This document shows positions 43,555 through 55,188 of a DNA stretch of 64,000 nt, in pieces. The DNA comes from Acanthococcus lagerstroemiae (lineage: Eukaryota > Arthropoda > Insecta > Hemiptera > Eriococcidae). The stretch lies in the NCBI GenBank assembly GCA_031841125.1, contig CM063107.1, forward strand, positions 67,281,814-67,345,813. Direction: 5' to 3'. The position numbers were made by a program, and so were the translations under genes. A model generated the notes under the pieces. That model worked only from the letters and a program-made list of their open reading frames with translations, had not been told where the DNA came from and did not search any database. Position 1 is the first letter of the stretch. Each line of letters opens with the position of its first letter.

Positions 43555-43912
43555 TACGGTTCCAAATAGCTTGCCCTGGCGCCCCAATGGCTTAGAATTG
43601 TTGAACGCGGATGTTGAGAGCCTTACTCAAAAGGTCACGACATCAGAATGGCAAGTAATGTCAACTTTAGAATAGAATTTTAATTATTACCAGAAGCGCA
43701 AATGGGGCTCAGAACTGGGGGTGGGGTTTAACCCATATTATTAGCGAGTAACACCCCCGGCATCGTTTTATGTTGTAATTTTTCAGTGTTTGGGGGGGGG
43801 GGCTATTTAGAAGTTTAGAGGAGCTAAGCCCCCCCCCCTTATTTACGCCTATGATTATTACTGACAATATTTCCGAAGCTACTGCTTTAAGAATAAAAGA
43901 ACGATGAAAATG
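43555..43912 (+). repeat. Tandem duplication, unit 2
   Basis: Starts TTACGGTTCCAAATAGCTTG and follows unit 1 block by block. It lacks the first MITE and carries another at a different site (43691-43854). Between the units, 43313-43554 is single-copy; its frames (43318-43569, 43352-43675) are not conserved in unit 1 and are unlikely to be genes. Confidence 0.8.
43691..43854. mobile_element. 164-bp hAT MITE
   Basis: Starts CAGAAGCGCAAATGGGG and ends TTATTTACGCCTATG. Perfect 8-bp duplication ATTATTAC (43683-43690, 43855-43862). Unit 1 reads TTTAATTATTACTGAC without interruption (about 43265), the empty site. It has long internal G- and C-tracts. Confidence 0.9.
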
Positions 43913-44078
43913 GAATACAAGTTAAAATAAGAATTAGAATAAGACTGATGGAATAATAAGTTACTGCATCGATTAAATGCGTACGTGACCAGGAAGTATT
44001 ATCCCACCTATTGGAGCTCAAAGGTGCATAAAAGTAGAAGTGGTTAATACGACACGTGAATCTAATAATACTAGAAAG

Positions 44079-44354
44079 CAGTGGCGGATCTATGGGGGGG
44101 GGGGGGGGGTTCGAACACCTCCCTTCGGGCCGAATAAGAAAAAAAAAACGCTTGAGTTTTGAGTTTTCCTCCTGTTTTTGAGTATCTGCAGCACTACAGT
44201 CTACAATGTTCATTTTGAAACGACTTAATCACATTATGAAAGTTATCTTCAGAAACTATTTAAAATGACATCCATCACGGTTTTTCAGAGAGCGGAGGTA
44301 GATAAAGTTTTATTTTCAAAACACCCTCCTTGGAAAATTTCTAGATCCACACTG
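44079..44354. mobile_element. hAT MITE, CAGTGGCGGATCTA family, copy 2
   Basis: 276 bp, CAGTGGCGGATCTATGG at the left and TAGATCCACACTG at the right. Duplication CTAGAAAG/CTAGGAAG (44071-44078, 44355-44362; one difference). Homologous along its whole length to 17860-18136. Confidence 0.92.
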
Positions 44355-44362
44355 CTAGGAAG

Positions 44363-46335
44363 AGATAAGCTGTATTTTACGTTACAGGGTGAATCGGAAA
44401 GATTCGTACATACAGGATGGTTCGAAAGGACCATAACACTATTCATTGTTTCTTCGCGCGGTCGGGTATCTAATAATTTTAAACTTTCACATTGTGGCTT
44501 GAAATCGTCTCCAGAGAAGAAACTGAAGAAGTTTTCGATATCATGTTCCCAAATTTTGGGCTTTAGAGGCAGTAGCGGTGTAAAGAAGTTCTTAATGAGT
44601 GTAAGAAGGTAGAATAATAGAAGCGGACTTACGAAATTTCGCCTTTAGCATCATGTTCCCCAATTTCGAATTTAAGAGACAGCAGCAAAAATAGCAAGTT
44701 TTCTTTCGGGGGGAGGTAAAAATTTGGTACGTAAAATATAGCGGCGGATCTGCAAAATTTCGTTTCAATTTTCACTTGAGAAGCGAAAAAAAATTTGCCT
44801 TTGTTCTGACTCCAGGGGATATATCCTCAGATCCTCCCTCTTATTTTTTGCGAGTTTGGAAATGTAACACCTTTCAACCGGACTTTCAACTTGAAATTCC
44901 TATCGCTAAATCGAAATATAAACTGAGATTCTCACTTCCTCACTTCTTTCCCTTAATTTTAGGTAATCTGCGGAAATATTTCAATGTTTTCGTACACGTT
45001 TAGCAAAACTGAAAGCGGAATATACGAGCATCTGCCAATATAAGGTACTGTGCTCTAAACACGCCAGGCTCCTAATGACGCCAACGGCGGATATTTTGTG
45101 AACTAATAGACGCAACCAGGCTGAAACGTCACTCGGGTACTCCTTCAGTGAAAGTAACCTGGCCGAAATAATTTTATCAAAATCATCAAAGTGCAAATGC
45201 TAAAAAAATGTGTGTTGAAATATTTTATCACAAAAGTGACTACTACAATTTCTTAATTTTTTCATCACTCTGCATTGAATTATTGAAAATCGATTTGCCG
45301 AGGCATAAATTCAACAATCAATGAAATTTTTGAACCAAACTGACGTATTATCAACTTAGAATCTAAAAAGTGTGTTACAATTCATTTCAACATATAAAAG
45401 CCCCCAAAAAAATTTTCAAACACGGTTGGCATAATTAGGAACCCGTGTCCCAATTGCGCCAGTACCTCAACTTTGGGATGTTATAAGTCTGAAAAAAAAA
45501 TGTTCAAAAAGTCATCCTGTGTGCTTAGGAAAAAGCTTAATCCTTCCCGTCTGATCATAATGACCAAGACTTAAATGTTCTCTGAGATATTTTTCAATTT
45601 AGTTCAGCATGGCGTTAATAGGGCATCGTACCTTAGTTGTAAAATAATAGAATCATTTCCAGGGATGTACCGAAACGATTTCATTGGGAGGGGAGGCATG
45701 GAACTATAATTTTGGCAATATTTTGTAAATCGGCAAGCAATAAAAAAAAAGTAATCAACTCTTTGCCAACTGAAGGTCAATTTTGCTGAAGTTGCCAACA
45801 CAGAAAGAGGTCTAAGGAAGAAGCTCTCTTTGTTCTCCCTCTCTTCGGTATATCCTTGATAATTACTTAATCAAAATAAAAAATCAAATTCGAAAATCAT
45901 AATTGGACATCAAAATCGAAAACCAATTTAAAAATCGTTGAAAAAATTAAAATTCAAAATGGAATTTGAAAATTAAAAATTGTAAATCGAAAATCAAAAA
46001 TCAAAAATCAGAAATTAAGAAACTCAAAATTCAAAATTGAAAACTACAATTTACGAAACTGAAAATCAAATGCTAAAAATAAAAATATTAAAATTCAAAA
46101 AGTAAAAAAAAAAAAAAAAAAAAAATTAAAATAAAAAAGTTGGAAAGTAAGAAATTGAAAACTAAAACGTCCAGAAGTACAAAATCGAAAATTGAAAATC
46201 AAAAATCTAAAATCAGAAGATAAAATTTGACGTCAAAGTCGAAAATCGAAATTAAAATCCAAAATAAGAGATTGACATAAAAAAAAAAAAAAAACTGATG
46301 AAAATCGAACGTAAAATTAAAATCAAAAATCGAAA
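44363..46335. other. No gene; AT-rich and A-rich low complexity
   Basis: 44363-45840 has no recognisable gene. At 45660 CAGGGATGTACCGAAACG looks like one end of a hAT MITE lacking a partner. 45860-46335 is an A-rich simple-sequence region made of variants of AAAATCAAAAATCGAAAATTG with two long A-tracts. Confidence 0.6.
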
Positions 46336-46342
46336 TGACAAT

Positions 46343-47711
46343 GGGGTGTAACCGACTTGGTTCCCTATGGCCGAGTAGTAACAGCTGAAATATTCAAATT
46401 GGTGCCCGAATTTTGTCTGAGTTGGTTCCATTAATTTTGTCTGGTTTAGTTCCCTGCTCGCAACATTTCCTTCACATTTTACACAGACTTAGGACTGTCT
46501 ACAGTTTAAACTTGAAACTGTAGATGTGTTTAAAATATTGGTGTGAGTTCTGTTGATCATTTATGTGTACTTTGAGGCAGGCACTTATAGCACACTTTCT
46601 TAAAGTATCTAACATTCCGATTGTACCTTCCGAATTTTCCTTCATGGCGACATGGATGGCTTGTGTATGATCTATAGGCGTCGTTTGGCAATTTTCCTAG
46701 GATTTTGTGTGCTCATTTTGTAATAAGTGCTGTCTTGAAAGTTTTTGAGCACTTCGATATGCTGGAATATATTCGGGGAGGCAGTGTTGAACTCTCCATA
46801 GTCTTGACATTCATGTGCTGTTTTAAAAATGTGAAGAGCAGCGGTATATAGGTTTTAGCTTCTTTATCGGGGAGCAGACAAAAAGCCAAAGGAATGTAGA
46901 ATTTTCTATTCGCCACAAAAATTGTAAAAAATTGTTCAAACAGTTTTGGGCAGCTTTTAAAGGTTTTATCGACAAATACAGCATCTGACTTCTTCAGTAG
47001 CTCCAAGTTTGTTTGGCACGATAATATGTATAACAATATTATCTTCTTCGTTATTAATAAAAATGAAGTCTTCAACTTTATTTGTTTTCACATAAATTTT
47101 ATTAAGAGCTAAATGCAATTCCAGTAAGCTTTTAAGGTGATTAGGGCATAACTTCAGGCATTAAAATTTTTCCGAATCAAATTGACATCATTAGCAACTA
47201 AAATAGCAGTGGAATCAACGGTCTGGATTTCTCTACGAATAATTTTCGCAGGCCTATCAATTACAATATCACTCTGAAGAACGACGATGTTCACCCACGG
47301 ACTGGCAAGGGAATTGTAAAGTAAAGGGGGAATACTGGTTGGGGCCCCAACCAGCATTTTTCCATTCCTGGGACAAAGGGGCCCGGCCGGAGATTCTCCC
47401 ACTCCCCCCCCCAGCCAGTTCGCGGTTAAAGATGTTAAATGTACATTCAGATTCCACCGCACAACTTTCGTGACTGTTTTATCTAACAATGTTGGAATAA
47501 AACTAGACGAATTTCATTCGTTATCAGCATCAAAACCTGTTACGTATAGTTTGATGCTTGAATATGGAGATAATAATTGTGCATTTGTCATGGAACCAAC
47601 TCAGACGTTTGTGATACAAAATACAGGAACCAATTCGGACATTATTTAAATAAAAAGTCGGGAACCAACTCAGCCCTGAAATTTCTCTCTGGGAACCAAC
47701 TCGATAACCCC
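46343..47711 (-). mobile_element. Mutator-like (MULE) DNA transposon, decayed
   Basis: 1369 bp with inverted ends: GGGGTGTAACCGACTTGGTT at the left and AACCAACTCGATAACCCC at the right. GAGTTGGTTCC words are repeated within each subterminal region (46413, 46432 and 46446 on the left; 47590, 47628, 47661 and 47692 on the right). The flanks show TGACAAT (46336-46342) and GGACAAT (47712-47718), a possible decayed target duplication that is shorter than the usual 9 bp. The interior encodes pieces of a MULE-type transposase on the minus strand. Subterminal repeated words are probable transposase-binding sites. Confidence 0.75.
46713..47489 (-). pseudogene. MULE-type transposase fragment
   Basis: Minus strand. 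From 47489: KTVTKVVRWNLN, then DRPAKIIRREIQT and VANDVNLIRKNF, matching the region N-terminal to the catalytic core in FLYWCH-associated MULE proteins (IIRREL, then D-x-IR). After frameshifts near 47100-47150 the frame at 46713-47075 gives LELLKKSDAVFVDKTFKSCP, KLFEQFFTIFVANRKFYIPL, LLPDKEAKTYIPLL. This is the MULE core: first catalytic Asp in the DGTFK-type motif (here DKTFKSCP), P-LF-QL-TI, VPLAFCLLPDK. The remaining D and E motifs and the CCHC region are missing. A C/G-rich insertion disrupts the N-terminal part at about 47340-47420. Inactive. Confidence 0.8.
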
Positions 47712-47719
47712 GGACAATA

Positions 47720-49446
47720 GTATCAGTTATTGTGAATAGAAATCCATGTAAGGAAGTAACCGAATGCTATGAGGAGAGAGCTAGACATTTTTGTCATTCG
47801 TAAATCACCATCAGTAAAGAAAAGCAAGGGATTGATGACAAAACTGAAGGAGCAAAACCTTTTTTTCCTTTTTTTTTTCTCATTACCGTGGTTTTGAAAA
47901 TATCCATCAGTCAACAAAATCGGATCCTTAGTGTCTAAGATTTTCTTGTGGCGGGTTTTATTTTGCTCTTCTATCTCAAAGCATGTGAAGTAAGCAAAAT
48001 TAATATGTTGTCGTTCAAAAAAATAATAAGATCTTGTCCGCTATCTCTAACAAGGTTCACTGAAAATCCGAAACAGTCCTAAAAGAATCCTAAAATGTGC
48101 CCTGGGAAGTCCTAAAGAAGTTTTGAAGAGTTATAAAGACACTTGATCACATTTAGAGGAATCTTAAGAAAGTCCAGAGGAGCCCTTTTTAAAGTATGAA
48201 CCGCCCTTTTTCAGCTGACTTTACGACTGGTTTACACCATCCTTCAACCAATCAGCGACGACTACCCGGAATAAGCCCTCCTTCTCCCCTTTTTCATCCG
48301 GGCTTACCGAGGGTGTTTCAGGGTAGCTACCGGGCTCACTGCTGAATACACCCCCTTTAAGCCATTCCACCCGGTTTACACCCGGCGTAATCCGGGAAAC
48401 CTAAGCATCGGGCGGTGAGAGTCGAAGGGAGTCTAAATGTGTCTTAATCAGACCTCTGGACGAATCTCGGACAGTTATGCCAAGAACACCTCAAGTATCA
48501 CAATTTGTCAACAGCTTCTGTAGAGCAATTTACATCTGAAGTAAACACTACTTGAATATAATGATACTTGCCTATACTTCTGCCCTCAAACAGCGATGAT
48601 AATTTCAAATTCTGCTTACATCCATGCAGGTAAAAATAACGCAGCCGAATAAAACACCGAAATCCCCCAAAACTACGATCATCAGCTTCTCATCATTTTG
48701 TCGAGCTAATTGGTTCGAGTGTCCTCGATCGCATTGATTACCTCAGGAAGCAAACACCGAAAAAAATACTTCCCAGTCGGTCTATATTGTTCGTCCAAAT
48801 AAAGACTTGATTTTTTTAAATTTATTTCCTGCATCGATCAAACGATGGAACGAAAAGATAATGAAGATATTTCACTACTTGTCCCAACGTTAAAAATGGT
48901 AATGGAGACTTAATTTTTATATATATGTAACGCAAGCCAGCACAGACCCAATGCTTCACTTACGAACACTGAAGAAACCTGTTCTATAATTTTATGTCAG
49001 CTGAACGGGCAAAAATGCGCATTCTTTTCGTTCATGGACACAGATATGCACAAATCCAGACCGTCTGTCTGGTAAGGAGGAACAACCGTTTTCTTTCGAA
49101 ATAAAAGTGCACCGCACCGGTCGTGCTCCAGTCGTCTGGGCCATTCAAAGGAGTAAAAAGCGAGCCCGGGCTGGTATTATGCCAGATAATGGCAGGTGCT
49201 ACAGGAGGGGACGAAGAAAATGAAAAACCGTCATCTTCGAAAACCGCGCAATGGTCAAGGTCACCGACATCGTTGCTTTTGAATCATATAGCTCAGTTTC
49301 GTTGACAACTACACATGACGTCTACTGAAACGGACCCCTACCCCGCTCATCGTCAATTTTGATCGCGATGGTGGATCGACGTCCGACAAAGCAGAGTAGA
49401 AATGCCTAGTTTCAGTGGAAAATTTTTCTATCCCCTGACAAAAGGC
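47720..49446. other. No recognisable gene
   Basis: About 1.7 kb. CCGGGCTTACC, CCCGGTTTACACCCGG and ACCGGGCTC words cluster at 48230-48410, a GC-richer patch in AT-rich DNA. A possible old MITE, but no ends were found. The remainder is unremarkable. Confidence 0.5.
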
Positions 49447-49454
49447 CTGAAACG

Positions 49455-49599
49455 CAGAGGCGTAACCGGGGGGGGGGGTCGAAAGGGTCTGGACCCCCTT
49501 TGCGATTTCGTCAAATAAAATAGTGGTTTCTCTAACTGTAGCACCCCCCCCCCTGGTCAAGACCAGACCCCTTCGAACATTATGCTGGCTACACCACTG
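49455..49599. mobile_element. 145-bp hAT MITE
   Basis: Starts CAGAGGCGTAACCGGGG and ends GCTGGCTACACCACTG. Perfect 8-bp duplication CTGAAACG (49447-49454, 49600-49607). Confidence 0.9.
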
Positions 49600-49812
49600 C
49601 TGAAACGTTCTTCCGATTTTCAAATCATAACGTAACAATCGAAGTATCGGAACAGGAGTTTCGTACGTCGTTGGTTTCAAATATCGAACCATATTTTTGA
49701 TCCGACCCTGATTGGGGCCCCAAAACTCGGAAGTTTACTCATAAAAAAGCAAAATCAATTTTTGCTAGAAAATTGAACAAATAACAATGTTTACATTGAA
49801 CTATAATAGGTT

Positions 49813-49990
49813 CATAGGCGCAACCAGGAATTACCTCTGGGAGAGGCTGAACCAGAGAAAAGTAGGCGGGGTGGTAAATTTTCCGAAATGAAATGAACAC
49901 TTCAGATTACATAGCTTAATCACTAAGAAGAAAAAAAAAAAACTCTTCGGGCTTGAAGGGGGCCGTAACCTCCCCCCTGATTGCGCCTAG
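49813..49990. mobile_element. hAT-like MITE without a clear target duplication
   Basis: CATAGGCGCAACCAGG at the left and CCTGATTGCGCCTAG at the right are inverted to each other. The left flank AATAGGTT does not match the right flank GTGCTCAC. The right edge abuts the LINE fragment, so one side may have been rearranged. Confidence 0.5.
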
Positions 49991-49995
49991 GTGCT

Positions 49996-50618
49996 CACCC
50001 GTATCAATTGCAAATCGGCTCCGCTGGATAGGACACATCCACCGCATGGAAGAAGATAGACTTCCCATGCAACTGCTCTATGGTGAAATGAGCAGAGGCT
50101 TAAGATCAAGTGGTGGACAGAAGCTGAAATTTAAGAATGTAGCAAAGAAATCCTTCTCATAATGCAACTCAACTTTGCCAAAAAAATAGAGCAACCTTCT
50201 TGGACGTGATCTTCAAACATCTATTCCATCTCAACCCAACACAGTCAGAGTTTGGATACTTACAGAAGAGAATTTAGTCACAAAAATTAAGCGATTCGAA
50301 GTGAAAAAATGTGTTAAGCCAGATTTGGAGGAGTAATTTTATTAAATACGATCTGACTATTGGTACTAAAGAAATAATATCAACCATGTAAGCTGGAGTC
50401 ACACTGCAGAAGATACCATGTGGAGAAATGCAGTTCAAAAGGGTTCTGAAAGCTTTGAAACCCAACGAGCACTAGCTACTGAAGAGAAGAGATTGAGAAG
50501 AAAAGCAGGATATGCTGCCCCCCCCCTCGCTGGAATCAATTTTCCTCTGCGATGCGACACCTACGGGGGAGTGTGTAAGTCAAGAATTAGCTTACTTAGC
50601 CACAGGAAGACTCACTAA
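49996..50618 (+). pseudogene. LINE ORF2 C-terminus with zinc-finger tail
   Basis: Plus strand. LRWIGHIHRMEEDRLPMQLL, YGEMSRG and SGGQKLKFKNVAKKS (49953-50162), then, after frameshifts, MWRNAVQKGSESFETQRALA, EEKRLRRKAG and CDTYGGVCKSRISLLSHRKT ending in H (50418-50618). The pattern LRW-GH-RM, RLP, YGEL, G-R--GGP--R-KD, then WR--V-KG--SFE--R, a basic stretch and C-x-C-x-S-R-I-G-L-x-S-H-x-R-x-H is the conserved C-terminus of a common animal LINE ORF2. No RT lies upstream, because the MITE-like element at 49813-49990 and other debris intervene. Confidence 0.82.
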
Positions 50619-50639
50619 AGACCAACACAACAGTGATAC

Positions 50640-51333
50640 TAAGGTCCCAACCCTAGGATAAGAGGAGGACTAACGACGACGAGTAGTGACGTGATGGTAG
50701 CGGCGAAGGACAGCAGTAATGCCCAGTTAATACATTGAAATCGACTAATGACACAATTTGCAAAATAATCGGTTAATCAATTTTTGGCAAAAAATCGATA
50801 TTTTTTCTATTATTGAGTGTTCTCTTATTATTGATTGGCGAAAAAAAAATTAATAAATAAGAATACGGAATTGCAATCTTTGGACAGTGCTCGAACTTGG
50901 AGTAGGCATGGGTCTAGTATCTCTAGGAGTACCAGAACGCGGTGTGCTATTAGCGCTCAGGTGACTTGAGTGGGAACTAAAAATAGGTTCCGCGGATAAT
51001 CGTTCGAGTCTGCCATCTATTTCAGAACATATTTAAGTAGTAAAGTAGTACCTATAAGTTGACTTAATTCGTCTTTTATTTTATATTTTCAATTTTTTCA
51101 TTACAGCAACATACCAAAATACTCGTTAAAAACGGATGATCGATTTTCAATGATTTTCAATTTTTGGGCATCACTGAAGGACCGTCAGATTCAGTAGTAC
51201 TGACATAATATAGCTGATTAGTATATTAAGATGCCTGTTTTTGAATTTCTTTGCTCAGTTCCACAATTCCAATATCAACTTAAGATTAATTTCCCTTCGC
51301 TGGGCAAGCTTCTGGTTACCACTGAAAGAATCT
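50640..51333. other. No gene; weak tRNA-like patch
   Basis: AT-rich. At 50945-51020, TTAGCGCTCAGGTGACTTGA followed about 40 bp later by TCGTTCGAGTCTGCC resembles boxes A and B of a decayed SINE head. The evidence is weak. Confidence 0.4.
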
Positions 51334-51341
51334 GGTGCAGT

Positions 51342-51688
51342 CAGTGGCGTATTTAAGGGGGGGGGGGTCCAGGTTCAACACCCCCCATGGCCAAAAAAAT
51401 GCTCTAAAAAAATGTGAAAACCCTTGCATAACAAAAATATGCTCATTTAACATATGTTGTTTTTGAAAAATTCCCGAAAATTGTGAAAAAATATCGAAAT
51501 TTATTCCTAAGGTAGGAAACTATAAAACAGAAGGAGAATACAAGTTCAAACCTGGGCTGGTGTTCCACTAACAAAAGTAGGCAAGGTACAATCGCACTTG
51601 TACGATCTTTTTTTTTTTTAAGGAATACCCTCAAAATCAAAAGTCTCCCCCCCCCCTCCATCATGATTTCATTCTAGATACGCTACTG
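51342..51688. mobile_element. 347-bp hAT MITE
   Basis: Starts CAGTGGCGTATTTAAGGGG and ends CTAGATACGCTACTG. Duplication GGTGCAGT/GGTTCAGT (51334-51341, 51689-51696; one difference). Interior: G-tract near the left end and C-tract near the right end, with an AT-rich middle. Confidence 0.9.
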
Positions 51689-51799
51689 GGTTCAGTTACC
51701 GAGGAATGACTTATCCCATTTCCTTTCAAAATTTCAAGAACTGAATACATTATTGCAAAATAACGTTTTAGGAATCAAATATTAGACTGTAAAACTTAT

Positions 51800-54430
51800 C
51801 CGGGAGCCGATATGGATAGTGATCATAACTTGGTAGTGATGAAATGTGGGCTTAAATTGAAGAAACTTGGTAGAAAAGAAGAGGTAAAATTATGGAATTT
51901 GGAAAATATTAATATTACAGGGAAATATCAAGAGGATATTGTATTAGAATTAGAGGTTGAAAAACGCAGGAAATTAACAGTGTGCAGGAAGAATGGGGTA
52001 AAATAAAGGAGGGATTATTAAAGTCAGCAGAAGAAAATTTAGGCAAAACTAAGAAAGAAGAAAAAAAAACATGGATGAAGGAGGAAATCCTCAGAGAGAT
52101 GGATGAACGAAGAAAATATAAGAATGCAAACGACAGGGACGGTAGATTAGCTTATTAAAGGTTAAGACACGAAATGAAGAGAAAGTGTACACGGGCAAAG
52201 GAGAAATCGATGAAAGGAAAAAGGGATAAGATAGACGAGTTTATGAATAAAGAACAAATAGACTTGGCCTATAGAAAAGTAAAAATGGAGTTTGGAGAAA
52301 GAAGGAAGAAAGCAAGTAATATAACAAATAAGGAGGGAGAGCCTATTTACACAGCTGAAGGAAAAGTGAAAAGTTGGGTAGAGTATGTAATACATACATA
52401 GAAGGACTATACAGTAATAATGGGGATGAAAAAAATAAGAATGGAGAGGGAGGAAGATGTGGAAGAAGATGAGTATGGAGACTCAATTTTAAGAGGTGAA
52501 TTTGAAAAAGCATTGAGAGATTTAAAGAAAGGGAAATCCCCAGGAGTGGATGAGATACCAGCTGAATTATAAGAGAAATTAGGACAATATGTACTTGATA
52601 GATTGTACAAATTATTATGTTGATAAAGGGGAAATGCCAGAGGACTCTATAAAGAGTGCTATTGTAACTATACCAAACAAAGCAGGAGCAGATAGGCGTG
52701 AAAATTATCGAACAATTAGTCTTCTTTCGCATGCGTCAAAAATATTAACTAAGATAATTTATAGGAGAGAACTAGGAGATGCTCAGTTTGGATTTATAAA
52801 AAGTAGAGGTACTTGGGAAGCAGGTTTGAGATTAAGAGACCAGAAAAGTTGAAAAGCAAAACGGTCTCCTGCACACAAGAACCACCTGTCTGTAACTAAA
52901 AAAAATAAATAAATAAAAATAGATGGAGACTCTAAAAAGAGCAGGATGTATGCATACATGGTATTCGTTGATATTGAAAAAGCTTTTGACAAGGTTAAAT
53001 GGGATAAAGTGTTTGATCTTCTAAAAAAATATGGGGACCGGGTAAATTGTAGGTTCGCTAGCATCGATTGAAGAAAAACTGATAATGGAACGGGGTCTAA
53101 AAGAGGGAGTTCAGCGCAGTAGTTTACGGCAATTCTTATGTTTTTTCAAAATATCTCGAGAATGAATGCGGTTAACGGAATATTGAAAAGAACATGTCTT
53201 GTAGCAAATAAAATTTCCTTTCAGATGAGCTCATTTTTATCGAAATCCGAGTGATTTTTTCGCACAACTTTGTCTAGAGGGTGGGGGGAGGGGGGAAATA
53301 CCCCGGGCCCGGATTTTTAGGAGGGCCCGATATTCTTAAAATACCTGAATTTCAACGTTTACGGCGACATCATATTGTACATCAAATCAGCAATCACTCC
53401 TTACACCATGAAAGAAACCTCTTATCTCGTAGCTTATAATTTTTTCCCATCTGACAGAAGAAAAAAATGAACTGGAAGGAGGGGGCCCGTGGAAATTCCC
53501 CCAGTCTCTCATTTTCTCTCTACAGGGCTGTTTTCGCATGAAAATATCATTGCATCGTTGTTGTTGTTGATTTAATTCGTTGTTCTTGTTGTTTTACCGA
53601 TCCGAATAGGAATAGAATTTATAGAAAGACAAGTTATTTTTTAAAAACCTATATACAGGATAGAAAGATATATTAAGAATAGAAGAAGGGAAACCGGAGG
53701 CTGATATAGAAAAAGGTGTAAGACAGAGGTGCTCTTTATCTCCAGTATTATTTAATCTGTATACAGAGTGGGTCATAAAAGAAATAAAAGAAAAAATTGA
53801 AGCCGGTGTCACTATACATGGAGAGCGAGTAATGATGCTCAGGTTCGCAGATGATGTATTGTCTTATTAGCTGAAAGAAGTATTGATTTGGAAAACATTT
53901 TAAATGGAATGGAGGAGATTTTGAGTACAGAATATCGTATGAGAATAAATAAAAATAAAATTAAAGTAATGGTATGTAATCGATGCAAACATGATAGCTT
54001 AAATATAAATATTGAACAAGAACAGATTGAGAAAGTAAGCGAATTTTTCTATTTAGGGGGTAAAATAACGAAAGATGGAAGGAGCAAAAGGGATATGCAC
54101 AAGCCAAATTAGTATTTCATCGAAAAAGTAATCTTTTTAAATCAAAAATAAATCTGTAAGTCAAAAAATTGTTTTTGAAAACTTATGTTCGGGGAATTAG
54201 CCTTGTATGGATGTGAAACTTGGACCATAGGAAAACCAGAGAAGAGAAAGATCGAAGCTTTGGAGATATGGTGCTATATGCGGATACTTAGTATCAAATG
54301 GACGGATCAGGTAAGAATAATATCACTGCTGCTAGAAGGAAGAGTTGAAGGAAAGAATTGGGTAGGGGTCGGCAAAGATTCCAGTATATGTTAGAGAGAT
54401 AATCAAGGATGTCAAATGTAAGTGTTATTA
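51800..54430 (+). pseudogene. LINE ORF2: endonuclease end to RT C-terminus, interrupted
   Basis: Plus strand. MDSDHNLVVMKCGLKLK (51812 on) is the SDH end of the endonuclease. Then a charged linker with MKEEILREMDERRKYKN and EFGERRKKASNITNKEGEPI (52075-52340). RT follows: FEKALRDLKKGKSPGVDEIP (about 52500-52560), MPEDSIKSAIVTIPNKAG, RENYRTISLLSHASKILTKI, AQFGFIKSRGT (52589-52820), MVFVDIEKAFDKVKWDKVFD (52960-53020), KGVRQRCSLSPVLFNLYTEW (53720-53770) and MLRFADDVLSY (53833-53865). Connector: ILNGMEEILSTEYRMRINKN, FFYLGGKITKDG, then LYGCETWTIGKPEKRKIEAL (54190-54275). Catalytic FADD is present. About 575 bp of unrelated DNA (about 53050-53630) separates RT motifs, and several stops and frameshifts add to this. 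It is dead. Confidence 0.88.
53050..53630. other. Insertion inside the LINE, unidentified
   Basis: Breaks the LINE between KVFDLLKKYGD and ILRIEEGKPEADIEKGVRQR. It contains a G-tract with GGGCCCGGATTTTTAGGAGG, a matching GGGGGCCCGTGGAAATTCCC and a TTGTTGTTG run. No clean inverted ends or duplication were found. Confidence 0.6.
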
Positions 54431-54959
54431 GTCGTATTACGAAATGAAAGAACTCGCACAAGATAGCGAGAAATAGAGAGCTGCATCAAACCGGTCGTAA
54501 AACTGATAACCAGTGGCGTGCATTCCAGGTAAGCGAGGTAAACGCCGCTTACCCTGGAAAATTCCGAGGAAATAAGTTTTCATAAAATTTACCAACTTGT
54601 AACAAATAAAATATATGAAACATTGAGCAAAGGAGGAAGCGATAGTATTTCCGCTTATTACATTTATAAATTCACATAAAACAAATGGCGCCGTCTGTCA
54701 GTGGCTGAGGAGATAGTTGAAACAGAAACGTTATTTGTATCAAGGCAGCGATCCGAAAATCGCTTATTTTTCATATTACACGTGAACTTATACACGACTT
54801 ACGCTCCGCTTCCGTGTTGATGACCAACACAAAAACACACTAGCATGTTTAACGCGACGAAAACTATGCGTTTTGTAAGCGATTTTAATATCGCTTATGG
54901 CTAGTCGAACGTCGAAGTTGGCAGTGAAACGTGATCATTTTTTGTGCCCACAAAATGCG

Positions 54960-55188
54960 CATTTGGGATCTTATTGAAAAACCTTTTTTGTGATTTACTT
55001 TTAATGAACAATTAGAATTTATTAATGGTGGTAAGCCGATACCAGAATTATCGTTTATGAAAACTAAGCAAAAGGAAAGGTGGTTCGATTTTTGCTGGAC
55101 ATTTCCACGTATCACAATATAGAAACATTATGTGGTTAACTGGATGTGAAGATGGTGGGGGAAAACTGTTTTGTTGGCTATGTTTATT
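54960..55188 (+). pseudogene. hAT transposase N-terminal TTF-type zinc finger
   Basis: Plus strand, two frames. First EQLEFINGGKPIPELSFMKT, KQKERWFDFCW (about 55010-55115). Then, in the frame from 55130, MWLTGCEDGGGKLFCWLCLF (to about 55190). The pattern G-(R/K)P-P-EL, R-F---W, WL-GC, KLFC-PCLLF is the TTF zinc finger of hAT transposases related to the ZMYM1/52-kDa repressor group. Its role is DNA binding at transposon ends. A stop and frameshift lie between the halves, and the nested MITE truncates it. The catalytic RNase H-like and dimerisation domains are absent. Confidence 0.8.

Noticed and set aside
43318..43675. Protein-coding gene between and over the tandem units
   Set aside because: The frame is not preserved in the duplicated unit, and the product matches nothing known.
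49813..49990. A further confident hAT insertion
   Set aside because: The inverted ends are good, but the flanking 8-mers do not match, so it is kept only as MITE-like.
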